Program-made: the position numbers and the translations under genes
The notes under the pieces: model-generated
Database searches by the model: none
Told to the model about the DNA's origin: nothing
What the model saw: the letters and a program-made list of their open reading frames with translations, nothing else
NCBI RefSeq assembly: GCF_041379765.1
Contig: NZ_CP166919.1
Coordinates: forward strand, 1,798,001-1,862,000
From: Thalassotalea sp. Sam97
GTDB lineage: Bacteria; Pseudomonadota; Gammaproteobacteria; Enterobacterales; Alteromonadaceae
Length of the DNA: 64,000 nt
Reading direction: 5' to 3'
Shown: positions 43,482-52,878 of the stretch, piece by piece
Position numbering within the stretch: the stretch's first letter is position 1
How the letters are laid out: the number at the start of each line of letters is the position of its first letter

Positions 43482-43718
43482 TGGTAAAAATAAGCGGCTA
43501 CTGTTAACACGACCTGACTCACAGCATGTTACTAAGCTTATATTTAACACGTCGATAGGTGTAACGTAGGCAACGCAAGATACTAATACATAAACAATAC
43601 ATTGCGACCTAAAGGCTAGATAACAATGCAACTCATACCATTGAATATCAGTATTGCTATTGATCGTTAACGGTGGTTTGCTATAGTTCGCTAAATTCCG
43701 TTTCAAACAAACTTTGCG

Positions 43719-44198
43719 ATGACAAACAACCTATGCCCGTGTGGTTCAAACCGCCCATTTTCCGAATGTTGCTCACCGATTATCGATGGTTTACTCAAGC
43801 CCAACCATAGCGAAGCATTAATGCGTTCTCGTTACACGGCGTATGTACTTGGCAATGCACAATATGTTGCCGATACGTATGCCAGTAGCAAGCAAGCAGA
43901 CAACTCCGTCGATGATATCTCAGATTGGATGAAACAAACAAAGTGGTTAAAATTAGAGGTCATCGCCACTGAAGAAGATAATCACGCAACACAACAGTAT
44001 GTCGAATTTAAAGCGTATTACCTGCACCAGAGTGAACTTTGCGTGATGCATGAGAAATCTCGCTTCGTTATCGAGTCAGAACACTGGCGCTATATCGACG
44101 GCGACATTATTGAACACAACGTCATTAAAAAAATTGGCCGAAACGAAGATTGTCCCTGTTTAAGTGGTAAGAAATTGAAACGCTGCTGTGGTAAATAA
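43719..44198 (+). CDS. ychJ: YchJ family protein with two SEC-C motifs
   Basis: A 159-residue protein of the UPF0225/YchJ family. A SEC-C-type zinc motif (CPCGSNRPFSECC) is at the start, the central domain (SRYTAYVLGNAQYVADTY) follows, and a second SEC-C (CPCLSGKKLKRCC) is at the end. Zinc binding is expected; the cellular role is unknown. It stands between sulA and the RstAB-like pair. Confidence 0.93.
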   Translation: MTNNLCPCGSNRPFSECCSPIIDGLLKPNHSEALMRSRYTAYVLGNAQYVADTYASSKQADNSVDDISDWMKQTKWLKLEVIATEEDNHATQQYVEFKAYYLHQSELCVMHEKSRFVIESEHWRYIDGDIIEHNVIKKIGRNEDCPCLSGKKLKRCCGK

Positions 44199-44248
44199 CC
44201 GCTTTGCCTAATCAGTCGAGACTATAAACTAGCCGTACCAATATAGTT

Positions 44249-45532
44249 CTATGCACTCATTACGGGTAAATATAGGCTAAATCTTGCACCACCTAGTTCA
44301 CTGTCAGAAACATCCACTTTGCCTTTGTGCCACAACATAATTTTGCTAACGATAGCTAACCCCAAGCCAAAGCCACCGGTATCTTTACCGCGACTTTGAT
44401 CAAACCGTGAAAATGGATCAAAGATTATTTTTTTGAAGCTATCATCGACCCCGTCGCCATTATCTTCCACATCGATTCGACAATACCCATCAACAACAGA
44501 CACTTTTATGCGCACTTCACCTCGCCCATATTTAATGCCATTACGGAGTAAATTAGCAACCGCACGGTTAACATAGTGAGGATCGCATCTAACCATAACA
44601 TCATGCTTTGGAGTTTCGATGTGAACGTTCGCCGGTTGATCAGCAAACTCCACAGCTTGATAATTAACCAAGGCAATGATATCCGTTGCTTGCAGGGCCA
44701 TATTTGGTTGCTGGCTATCAAATGATGCGTACATCAACAGTTCGTTGACTAAGGTTTCCAGTTCACAAATATCGTTATCAATAGAGTCTGTATATTTTTC
44801 CCGAACTTGTGCCTCGTTGGCGCTGCGCAGTACCTGAAGCGCAAATTTACTGCGTGCCAAGGGCGTTCGTAACTCATGAGAAACCGCATTGGTGAGCTCT
44901 TTATGTGCGCCAATTAAATGATTAATGCGCCTCGCCATCATATTAAAGGTTTCAATCAAGGGCTGAACAAGGGACGAGTCGGCTTTATTCACAGTGGCAT
45001 TAAACTCACCATCGCCAAAGGCTTTCGCCGCAACGGCTAAGCGGTCTAAATCTCGTGACACAGGCCATATCCAAAAAAACACCACCACAGCCAGTAGTAA
45101 TAAAATAGCAACACGAACGAGAGCTTCGGTTTTTGGCCGCGTTGGCGATTGTACCGGACCTAATATCAGTACCCGTTCACTGTTCGCTATGGGTAAGAAC
45201 AAGGTAACGTAGTCATCATCGTAATAAACCGTGACATCTTCGCCTTTAATGAACTGGAGACTGGGGTTTAAGGTCTCCACGTCCGCTTCATCTACCAACG
45301 TCATGGTTAACTGATAACGCTGACTGGCGGTGCTGACAAGTTGTTCCCATTGCTCATCGTTGTGCGCTAGCAATTGCTCTCGAATTGCCATAAGAAAGGT
45401 TTTATAACCGGTATATGACTCAACGTCTTGCTCAACGTTTTTACTCCATAGTTCATCAAGGGCATAACTTAACACGCCAAAACAAGCAATAATGAGAAAA
45501 TATAAAGTGAAAAAAGATCGGCTCAACTTCAC
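44249..45532 (-). CDS. Sensor histidine kinase, RstB-like
   Basis: A 427-residue kinase with helices at about 7-26 and 132-153 around a periplasmic domain of about 105 residues, HAMP, and HisKA with H221-type motif AVSHELRTPLARSKFALQ. The HATPase has N box NLLRNGIKYG, G1 DNGDGV and G2 GGFGLGLAI. The layout and the partner suggest RstB, but the signal is unknown. It lies downstream of its regulator with a 198-bp gap, on the same strand. Confidence 0.9.
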   Translation of the reverse strand: MKLSRSFFTLYFLIIACFGVLSYALDELWSKNVEQDVESYTGYKTFLMAIREQLLAHNDEQWEQLVSTASQRYQLTMTLVDEADVETLNPSLQFIKGEDVTVYYDDDYVTLFLPIANSERVLILGPVQSPTRPKTEALVRVAILLLLAVVVFFWIWPVSRDLDRLAVAAKAFGDGEFNATVNKADSSLVQPLIETFNMMARRINHLIGAHKELTNAVSHELRTPLARSKFALQVLRSANEAQVREKYTDSIDNDICELETLVNELLMYASFDSQQPNMALQATDIIALVNYQAVEFADQPANVHIETPKHDVMVRCDPHYVNRAVANLLRNGIKYGRGEVRIKVSVVDGYCRIDVEDNGDGVDDSFKKIIFDPFSRFDQSRGKDTGGFGLGLAIVSKIMLWHKGKVDVSDSELGGARFSLYLPVMSA

Positions 45533-45730
45533 GCTAACACTCTACTTTAGCGAACATGATCTTTGAACATGGCAATGCATGTTCAAGTTGGGACGATGTG
45601 TCATTTTAGGCGATACCCCCAAAAGTACTTCACGATGATCCAAATAATTCATAGTTTGAATGACATAGTCACACTAGATACTAACCATCTAGGGCTCTGC
45701 GAACTAGGTGAAGCTCGATCGAAAAATACC

Positions 45731-46447
45731 TTAGTTCCACGCATCGGGTACAAATAAATACCCTTGACCCCAAATGGTTTTAATGCGAAATGGTGTTTCA
45801 TTAGAATCATGCAATTTTTTGCGTAATCGAGAGATCCTCACATCAACGCTACGATCCATGCCGTCATACTCACGACCAACAACCGCTTTATAAATATAAT
45901 CGCGATTTTGTACTTCGCCTGCACGAGTAGCGAGTAACCACAATAAGTCAAACTCTTGGCTAGTTAGTTCAATATTTTCAGCGTCTAAGGTCACTTGTCG
46001 TGAGTTACGATTGATATGTAATTTACCAATGGTGATCGCTGCCTTTTCACTGCCACCTTTGGGTAACTGACCGCGACGCAGCAATGCGTTTATTCGCGCT
46101 AATAGCACCCTTGGCTCAACGGGCTTTGCTACATAATCATCTGCACCGATTTCTAAACCAAGTACTTGATCAAAATCGGTACTTTTGGCAGTAAGCATTA
46201 ATATCGGGCTACTGTAAGTTGGTCGCAATTCTCGACATACTGTAAAGCCATCTTTACCTGGCAACATCACGTCCAATACAATTAAATCTGGCGAGAAATT
46301 TTCTACGGTTTTTGCTACCGTGTCGCCGCGAAACTCTTGTTTAACATGAAAGCCCTCACTCACCAGAAAATCTTTGATCAAATCTGACAACTGACGATCA
46401 TCTTCAACCAACAATATTTTTTTCAAGCTCGGTTTATTGTCTGCCAT
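45731..46447 (-). CDS. OmpR-family response regulator, RstA-like
   Basis: A 238-residue regulator. The receiver has acidic pocket ED, phosphoacceptor D in LIVLDVMLPGKDG (about residue 57), and K in ADDYVAKPVEPR. The winged-helix domain has SQEFDLLWLLATRAGEV and REYDGMDRSVDVRISRLRKKL, which is the RstA pattern. The ATG at 46445-46447 has GGAG eight bases upstream; an ATG two codons before is too close. It probably pairs with the kinase downstream. Confidence 0.92.
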   Translation of the reverse strand: MADNKPSLKKILLVEDDRQLSDLIKDFLVSEGFHVKQEFRGDTVAKTVENFSPDLIVLDVMLPGKDGFTVCRELRPTYSSPILMLTAKSTDFDQVLGLEIGADDYVAKPVEPRVLLARINALLRRGQLPKGGSEKAAITIGKLHINRNSRQVTLDAENIELTSQEFDLLWLLATRAGEVQNRDYIYKAVVGREYDGMDRSVDVRISRLRKKLHDSNETPFRIKTIWGQGYLFVPDAWN

Positions 46448-46863
46448 GGTCATCGCTCCACTAAGTTATGTTATCATTATCCTGATATTCGCCGACTGCA
46501 CGAATGATTACGCCTCTCCTACCGCTACTACATCCTAAGTTTTCTCAACCAAGTTATCCGTTCGTTAGACCAACACCGAAAAAGAAAACATCAAAACAAC
46601 ACCGTTACATCGCCTTATTGCGATACGCCCTATCACGCTGCTGACGCTCACCTAGGCAAACGCATCATAGTGACACGTTAACAAGGCAACCGTAAGGGGA
46701 ATCAAGTGTGTTTGCTTTGTTCTTGGTTACATTTTAGTGAATTGATTTATAAAGACTAAATTTATTTCCAAAAAAATTCATTATTTAACCCCAGTAAGAG
46801 CATTTTAGCGACCAGCAATACCTGTTAAACTCTTGCCATCTAAAGTAGACAAAAATAACAGTC
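46448..46863. other. 416-bp divergent gap, no gene seen
   Basis: Lies between the RstA-like gene (-) and xthA (+) and should hold both promoters. I recognised no operator, repeat or small ORF. Confidence 0.4.
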
Positions 46864-47670
46864 ATGAAAGTAATCTCTTTTAATATAAACGGGCTACGTG
46901 CTCGACTACACCAATTACAAGCGGTCATTGATAAACATCAACCAGATATTATCGGCTTGCAAGAAATCAAAGTACACGATGAAGCTTTTCCGCTCGAAGC
47001 GGTTGAGGCCATGGGCTATCACGTCTACTTCCACGGTCAAAAGGCTCACTACGGTGTCGCTATGTTATGTAAAAAGCCACCAATTAGCGTCCAAAAAGGC
47101 TTTCCAAGCGATACGGATGAGCACCAAAAGCGCATGATTATGGTGACAACACTGGATGATGATGGCAATAAAGTTACCGTCCTGAATGGTTACTTCCCGC
47201 AAGGTGATAATATTAATCACGAGACAAAGTTCCCATATAAACGTCAATTTTATCGAGATTTAATGACGTATCTAAACGACAATCACAACAAGGACGAACA
47301 ATTGATTGTTATGGGTGACATTAATATTTCACCTATTGACTTAGATATAGGTATTGGTGACGTTAATCGCAAACGCTGGTTAAAAACGGGTAAGTGCAGT
47401 TTCCAACCTGAAGAAAGACAATGGTTATCCACGTTGCTTGATTGGGGGTTCATCGATACTTTCCGCCAACTCAATCCAGATACCATCGATCGTTATTCGT
47501 GGTTTGATTATCGATCTAAAGGATTCGATGATAACCGTGGTCTGCGTATAGACGTTGTCTTAGCAACGCCATCACTAGCTGAACGTTGTATTGAATCAGA
47601 CATCGATTATGAGCTACGTGGTATCGAAAAGCCATCTGATCATGCACCTATTTGGTCTACTTTTAAATAA
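46864..47670 (+). CDS. xthA: Exodeoxyribonuclease III
   Basis: A 268-residue AP endonuclease/3'-5' exonuclease in base excision repair. The metal site is seen in SFNINGLRAR (N), LQEIKVHDEAFP (E), GDINISPIDLDIG (D, N), and the C-terminal SDHAPIW (D, H). IDVVLATPSL and YRSWFDYRS regions also match. It is 49 bp ahead of rlmA on the same strand. Confidence 0.96.
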   Translation: MKVISFNINGLRARLHQLQAVIDKHQPDIIGLQEIKVHDEAFPLEAVEAMGYHVYFHGQKAHYGVAMLCKKPPISVQKGFPSDTDEHQKRMIMVTTLDDDGNKVTVLNGYFPQGDNINHETKFPYKRQFYRDLMTYLNDNHNKDEQLIVMGDINISPIDLDIGIGDVNRKRWLKTGKCSFQPEERQWLSTLLDWGFIDTFRQLNPDTIDRYSWFDYRSKGFDDNRGLRIDVVLATPSLAERCIESDIDYELRGIEKPSDHAPIWSTFK

Positions 47671-47718
47671 CACGCAAGTGACAATCAAACGACACGACAA
47701 CATAGTGAAATCACACTG

Positions 47719-48552
47719 ATGACGGATGTAACACAGCCTTCTTTTACCGCACCGAACTACTTGTGCCCGATATGCCAAAGTGCACTTGAACAGCATGACA
47801 AACAATATGTCTGTGAAAATAGACATAGTTTTGATATTGCCAAGCAAGGCTATGTCAATTTATTACCAGTACAGTTTAAACACTCACTGAACCCTGGTGA
47901 TAACAAAGACATGGTGATGGCTCGACGCGCCTTTTTGTCCGCAAATTTTTATCAACCTTTGCGCGACAGCATCGTAGCCCTGCAACAAAAGTATAAGCCA
48001 AATGGCTGTATTGTTGACGCTGGTTGTGGTGAAGGTTATTACACGCACGCTCACAAGAGTGCGACCACTCAAGTGTATGGGGTGGACATTGCTAAAGAAG
48101 CCATTAAATTAGCGGCCCGTAGTTACAAAACTTGCCACTTTAGTGTTGCATCCATAGCCCAGTTACCATTTGCTAATGGCTACGCCGATTGGTTATACAG
48201 TGTATATGCACCAATTAAAGCGGTTGAATTCCATCGCTTGCTCGCTGATGATGGTTACTTGTTAACGGTTACCCCTGGTGCCAAGCATTTGTGGGAGCTT
48301 AAACAATTGATATACCAGGATCCGCGTGAGCACAATCAAGAAAACCATCACATTGAAGGCTTTACGTTGTGTGATGAACAACACTTACGCTATGAAATGG
48401 CGTTTAACCACGGCGAGCAAGCGTTGACGTTGCTGGCAATGACACCATTTGCCTTTAAAAGCAGTGAACAACTGGTTGAGTCATTATCCAAAGTGAGTAA
48501 CTTCCGCTGTCAGGCTGACTTTACTATCCGTTTATATCAAAAAACACCTTAG
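47719..48552 (+). CDS. rlmA: 23S rRNA (guanine-745-N1)-methyltransferase RlmA
   Basis: A 277-residue SAM-dependent enzyme that methylates G745 of 23S rRNA. The N-terminal zinc finger has CPICQSAL and CENRHSFDIAKQGYVNLL. SAM motif I is VDAGCGEGYY and the acidic motif is VYGVDIAKEA. GDNKDMVMARRAFL after the zinc finger is also typical. It follows xthA. Confidence 0.94.
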   Translation: MTDVTQPSFTAPNYLCPICQSALEQHDKQYVCENRHSFDIAKQGYVNLLPVQFKHSLNPGDNKDMVMARRAFLSANFYQPLRDSIVALQQKYKPNGCIVDAGCGEGYYTHAHKSATTQVYGVDIAKEAIKLAARSYKTCHFSVASIAQLPFANGYADWLYSVYAPIKAVEFHRLLADDGYLLTVTPGAKHLWELKQLIYQDPREHNQENHHIEGFTLCDEQHLRYEMAFNHGEQALTLLAMTPFAFKSSEQLVESLSKVSNFRCQADFTIRLYQKTP

Positions 48553-48692
48553 CAGATAATCATCAGGCGCTTGCTTTGCTCGCAGAGCGCCTCACCTGTG
48601 CATACGTTAAACAGTTCTCATCTATAGACGGCAAGAAACAATATCTCATTAAATCTAGGTCTACGATTAACCGCCACCTCATGCGCCAAGCT

Positions 48693-49130
48693 TTACGGGT
48701 GTTGGTTGTATGAATAATTGAGTAATTTCGCAAGATCGTAATAGGTCGGTCGACTTTGCTTAAGTTTGATGTGTTGTTGGCCTTTGTCTTTTATCTGCAG
48801 TTGCAGTTTTTCCAGGCCTTGTCGATACCAAATAGCAAGAGCTTGAGGCAAGCGCTGTTTAGCCTGTTTGGCCATCAGGAATACCGCTTGAACGGGCATC
48901 GAGGCGATAAACAATCCGTAAAATATCGCGACCCTTAACTGCTCTATACCAATAAACATTAATGGCAAGATCGTTGCCAGCAAAGCAAGCGAATAGGCAT
49001 ACTTTATGACAAAGCGACTCATCATCACCGCTTGATACTGCGAAAAATAGTTGCCAAGCTCAGGACGCTCCGGCCAGGCCTTTATATAGTCTCGACCTAG
49101 TTTGTACGTATCTGCTACGGTTGGTTGCAT
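48693..49130 (-). CDS. yfbV: UPF0208 membrane protein YfbV
   Basis: A 145-residue protein from the ATG at 49128-49130; the frame extends to a TTG at 49148. It has GRDYIKAWPERPELG at the N-terminus, two helices (about residues 45-90), and the terminal KLLNYSY segment. In E. coli YfbV insulates the Ter macrodomain of the chromosome. It is alone on this strand. Confidence 0.88.
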   Translation of the reverse strand: MQPTVADTYKLGRDYIKAWPERPELGNYFSQYQAVMMSRFVIKYAYSLALLATILPLMFIGIEQLRVAIFYGLFIASMPVQAVFLMAKQAKQRLPQALAIWYRQGLEKLQLQIKDKGQQHIKLKQSRPTYYDLAKLLNYSYNQHP

Positions 49131-49891
49131 AACGATTACTCTTTTCAAATCTCTTCACTGATGACTGACTAAAAGCGAATCCAGATCGCTCACTGAACAA
49201 ATACGCCCACAAGGTGCTGTATTGTAGGCGATAATAGACCCATATAGATAGCGCCATACTCTAGTACAGTATCTTATTAAAGATACCATAAACGAGGCTA
49301 TTTCGAATAACAATATTGCCCCTAGTTTGTTACTTTGCGTGATAAATGTTTCGATAATTTATTTTGCAAATGTCTCGCTCAACGTATGTCCGCACAATTC
49401 TCGACCAAAAGATTTTAGTCGAATGGTTAAAATCCACCTAAAAAAAGATCTTTTTTAACCACTTTCACTGTCAAATTACGATAATCCCGTTCAACAATGT
49501 AAAAAAGTAAGAATAATGTATTTATACACAAACACCCCTGCAGGGTATTTTTTAACCACCCGTGAAAAACCCATTTAAATGAACAACTTACAAACATGAA
49601 CATAGGATATGTACAATGTTATCCACATTTTGTGTGGATAATGGATCGATAACCCACACACCTAAACCTTAAAATAAACAAGCTTATTTTGTGATTTTTT
49701 TGTTTGTTTTATTAAAAACGTTCAAATTAACGATCCAACATCAAGAAATGGACAAAATATCATAACCCTATACAAAACCATTAAAGCCTGCGTTATAGTA
49801 GCCTAAATCGGTGAACAGCCTGCAAGCAACATGATCATGGATATACACTACTTTTCTGACGCAGGTAAGGATCAATAAACAAGGATAAACT
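49131..49891. other. 760-bp AT-rich gap with DnaA boxes and GATC sites
   Basis: Holds no gene. It contains a 16-bp palindrome AAAAAAGATCTTTTTT (49441-49456) nested in arms GGTTAAAA/TTTTAACC, three perfect DnaA boxes (49522-49530, 49619-49627, 49633-49641), and five GATC sites between about 49447 and 49873. The pattern resembles an initiator-protein binding region. No replication gene is adjacent. Confidence 0.5.
49619..49641. promoter_or_regulatory. Two perfect inverted DnaA boxes
   Basis: TTATCCACA (49619-49627) and its inverse TGTGGATAA (49633-49641) with 5 bp between. They may bind DnaA as a pair, or form an RNA hairpin. A further box TTATACACA is at 49522-49530. Confidence 0.55.
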
Positions 49892-50284
49892 ATGGCCAAT
49901 CAAACGCTCCAAGTGCTAGAACAAACGTTTTCGATTCACAGTTTTACACCACAAACCGCACTTCCAACCCAGGTGTTTAGCTCTGATGTATATTTCATCG
50001 CCAAAACACACGATGAATTGTCTATCGTGGTCCCTAGTGACAACACGTTAAATAGCCTTGAGCAAGAGCACGATTGGCGTGCGTTAGAAGTATTAGGGCC
50101 TTTAGGCTTTTCTTTAACAGGTATATTATCCAATATCTCTGCTGTTTTAGCAGACCAAGCGATCAGTATCTTTGCCATATCCACCTTTGATACCGACTAT
50201 ATTTTGGTAAAAAATGACACTTTAGAGCGTGCCATTAATGCCTTGCGCCGCGCTGACTATCTGGTTATCAACAACGATAAATGA
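49892..50284 (+). CDS. ACT domain-containing protein
   Basis: A 130-residue protein with an N-terminal half containing SSDVYFIAKTHDELSIVVP and an ACT-type fold at 62-128: LGFSLTGILSNISAVLADQAISIFAISTFDTDYILV. These domains bind amino acids for allosteric control. The ligand is unknown. It is followed 31 bp later by yffB. Confidence 0.85.
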   Translation: MANQTLQVLEQTFSIHSFTPQTALPTQVFSSDVYFIAKTHDELSIVVPSDNTLNSLEQEHDWRALEVLGPLGFSLTGILSNISAVLADQAISIFAISTFDTDYILVKNDTLERAINALRRADYLVINNDK

Positions 50285-50315
50285 TCTTAACAAGTAACAA
50301 TAAAACGAGAAGCCT

Positions 50316-50666
50316 ATGACAATCATCTACGGTATTCACAACTGCGACACAGTAAAAAAAGCATTAAAATGGTTAGATAAAAATAACATTGACTATACCT
50401 TTCATGATCTTCGTAAGGACGGTTTAGATGCGCAATTACTCGATCGCTTTTTCAGCATGGCCGACAGTGATCAATTGATCAATAAGCGCAGCACGACCTA
50501 CCGCGGCCTCGATAACGCAATAAAGAACAACCTGACCGAGGATGTGGCAAAACAGGTCGCTAAAGAGCAAGTCACGTTATTAAAACGTCCCTTACTTCTG
50601 CACAATGAGCAACTGCATTTAGGGTTTAAAGATCCATTGTATCAAGAGATTTTCAACAATGACTAA
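50316..50666 (+). CDS. yffB: ArsC/Spx-like reductase family protein YffB
   Basis: A 116-residue protein of the ArsC-like thioredoxin fold. The motif NCDTVKKALKWLD carries one Cys near the N-terminus, and the family ends in the RPLLLHN segment. It overlaps dapE by eight bases, an order conserved with E. coli. The physiological substrate is unknown. Confidence 0.9.
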   Translation: MTIIYGIHNCDTVKKALKWLDKNNIDYTFHDLRKDGLDAQLLDRFFSMADSDQLINKRSTTYRGLDNAIKNNLTEDVAKQVAKEQVTLLKRPLLLHNEQLHLGFKDPLYQEIFNND

Positions 50667-51804
50667 AGTCTCAGAAGTCGTCACCCTCACCGAAGAATTG
50701 ATTAGCCGACCGTCTGTGACACCACTGGACGAAGGTTGTCAGCAATTAATGGCTGAGCGTCTATCGGCTCTTGGCTTTGATAACGAGTCCATGATATTTG
50801 CCGATACTACTAATATGTGGTCTCGTCGTGGCAACCAATCGCCAGTATTTTGTTTTGCGGGGCATACCGATGTTGTGCCAGTGGGTAATCTCGACAAATG
50901 GCATTCGGATCCATTTACGCCAGTCATTAAAGACGGTTGGTTGTACGGTCGCGGTGCGGCGGACATGAAAGGTTCTTTGGCGGCAATGATTGTTGCGACA
51001 GAGCGTTTCGTTACAGACTACCCTTACCATAACGGCTCGATTGCTTTTTTAATCACCTCGGATGAAGAAGGCCCATTTGTTAACGGTACCACCCGGGTGA
51101 TTGACACACTCGAAGCGCGCAACGAGAAAATTGATTGGTGTATTGTCGGTGAACCATCAAGCACCGATAAATGTGGTGATGTAGTAAAAAACGGACGCCG
51201 AGGCTCAATTACCGGCGATTTAACCATCCACGGTGTACAAGGCCATGTCGCCTACCCACACTTAGTGAAAAACCCTATTCACCAGTTTGCACCTGCCCTT
51301 ACTGAATTAAGTGAATATCAGTGGGATCAAGGTAACGCATACTTCCCGCCAACCAGTTTGCAATTTTCAAATATTCATGCCGGTACTGGCGCAACCAATG
51401 TGGTTCCTGGTGAACTGCATGCGGTGTTCAATTTACGCTATAGCACCGAAATCAATGATGACATCATCATCAATCAAGTCACCGAAATTTTAGACAGCCA
51501 CCAGCTAGATTACGATATTGAATGGACGTTTAATGGTCAACCGTTTTTAACCGAGCCTGGTGCCTTGCTCAGTGCCGTAGTCAATGCCGTCAAGGAAACC
51601 AACGGTGTGATCGCGACCCCGTCAACGTCGGGAGGCACCTCCGATGGTCGTTTTATCGCGCCAACCGGTGCGCAAGTCGTTGAGCTTGGCCCGACTAACG
51701 CAACCATTCATAAAGTTAATGAATGTGTCAACGTTAACGACTTAGAGGATCTGGTTGAAATGTACTATTTGATCATGAAAACGTTATTGGTCGATCATAC
51801 TTAA
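50659..51804 (+). CDS. dapE: Succinyl-diaminopimelate desuccinylase DapE
   Basis: A 381-residue M20 metallohydrolase of lysine/diaminopimelate biosynthesis. It has CFAGHTDVVPVG (His and Asp of the zinc site), GRGAADMKGSLAAMI, TSDEEGPFVNGT (Glu pair), GEPSSTDKCGD, and the late TSGGTSDGRFI and GPTNATIHKVNE. The length is typical. It overlaps yffB and is followed by an M15 peptidase gene. Confidence 0.96.
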   Translation: MTKVSEVVTLTEELISRPSVTPLDEGCQQLMAERLSALGFDNESMIFADTTNMWSRRGNQSPVFCFAGHTDVVPVGNLDKWHSDPFTPVIKDGWLYGRGAADMKGSLAAMIVATERFVTDYPYHNGSIAFLITSDEEGPFVNGTTRVIDTLEARNEKIDWCIVGEPSSTDKCGDVVKNGRRGSITGDLTIHGVQGHVAYPHLVKNPIHQFAPALTELSEYQWDQGNAYFPPTSLQFSNIHAGTGATNVVPGELHAVFNLRYSTEINDDIIINQVTEILDSHQLDYDIEWTFNGQPFLTEPGALLSAVVNAVKETNGVIATPSTSGGTSDGRFIAPTGAQVVELGPTNATIHKVNECVNVNDLEDLVEMYYLIMKTLLVDHT

Positions 51805-51839
51805 CGTAAACACTATCTGATGAGTTAACCGTCGCTATC

Positions 51840-52571
51840 ATGAGCAAACTACCCATTTATACAGAGAAACTCAAAAACAACCGACAACAGCAAGCGTGTG
51901 GTTTATGCGACGATCATATTGTTTATATTAACCAAGGCATTGGTATACATCGCGATATGCAAGCGGCGTTTTTACAAATGCAACAAGACGCCGCGCTAGA
52001 CGACATCGACTTACAAATAGCCAGTGGTTTTCGAGATTTTACTCGGCAACTGCATATCTTCAATGGTAAACTTAGCGGCCAGCGTTCGGTGAAAGATCTC
52101 GACAACAACGTGGTTGATATACAGCAATTAATGCCAGAGCAAGCATTGTATGCGATATTGCTTTACTCGGCTTTGCCGGGAGGTAGTCGCCACCATTGGG
52201 GCTGTGATATCGACGTATTTGATGCAAATGCGTTAAATACAAACACCCTTGCACTTGAGCCTTGGGAATATCAACAAGGTGGACCCATGCATAAGCTATA
52301 TCAATGGCTATGCAAGCATGCAAATCGCTACGGCTTTTATCACCCCTATCAATACTACCAAGGGGGCGTAGCAGCTGAGCCTTGGCACTTGTCGTATCAA
52401 CCGCTCGCGAAACTCTATGAGGACGCATTAGACCTTGATACGCTAAGGCAGACAATCAGCCAGGCTGATATCTGCGAAAAACAACTTATACTCAACAACC
52501 TTGCGCACATTTACCAGCAATATATTTGCAATACCTGTGCCTTTGGAGACAACACATGGCCACCTGGCTGA
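51840..52571 (+). CDS. M15-family D-Ala-D-Ala carboxypeptidase-like protein
   Basis: A 243-residue zinc peptidase. The LAS-type motif SRHHWGCDIDVF supplies His and Asp, and EPWHLSY supplies Glu and His. IASGFRDFTRQLHIF is also a family segment. There is no signal peptide, so it may act in the cytoplasm on recycled muropeptides, or be exported another way. It overlaps the next small gene by 16 bases. Confidence 0.87.
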   Translation: MSKLPIYTEKLKNNRQQQACGLCDDHIVYINQGIGIHRDMQAAFLQMQQDAALDDIDLQIASGFRDFTRQLHIFNGKLSGQRSVKDLDNNVVDIQQLMPEQALYAILLYSALPGGSRHHWGCDIDVFDANALNTNTLALEPWEYQQGGPMHKLYQWLCKHANRYGFYHPYQYYQGGVAAEPWHLSYQPLAKLYEDALDLDTLRQTISQADICEKQLILNNLAHIYQQYICNTCAFGDNTWPPG

Positions 52572-52753
52572 TTATCCTTGTTTGTGTTTTGGTGCTTTTT
52601 ATGATCATCGGCAACATATCATTAGTAAAAAAAAGTGCGACCCCGCTGCGGAAACAAAGTCTCAATGACTTATCAGAAACCTTGCCTCGAGCAGGTGACA
52701 AACGAGCGCAAGAATTAGCACAGGCAAAACGTGAGCGACAACAACGTTATTAA
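52556..52753 (+). CDS. Small membrane protein, DUF2897-like
   Basis: A 65-residue protein with one N-terminal helix (TWLIILVCVLVLFMIIGNI), then KKSATPLRK and a charged tail. The ATG at 52556 lies inside the M15 gene's end; the frame is open 30 bases further up. The pattern recalls DUF2897 of Shewanella relatives. No function is known. Confidence 0.65.
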   Translation: MATWLIILVCVLVLFMIIGNISLVKKSATPLRKQSLNDLSETLPRAGDKRAQELAQAKRERQQRY

Positions 52754-52878
52754 GCACGGTTATGCTCTTACGAGGGGAATAACCAGCGCTTAGCAGTAAT
52801 AAACGGCAAGCGAACAGTTTTTCTTTATCTGCATTATCGCTATAATATCCGCCCTTTTTATTTCTAGTTATTTACATT

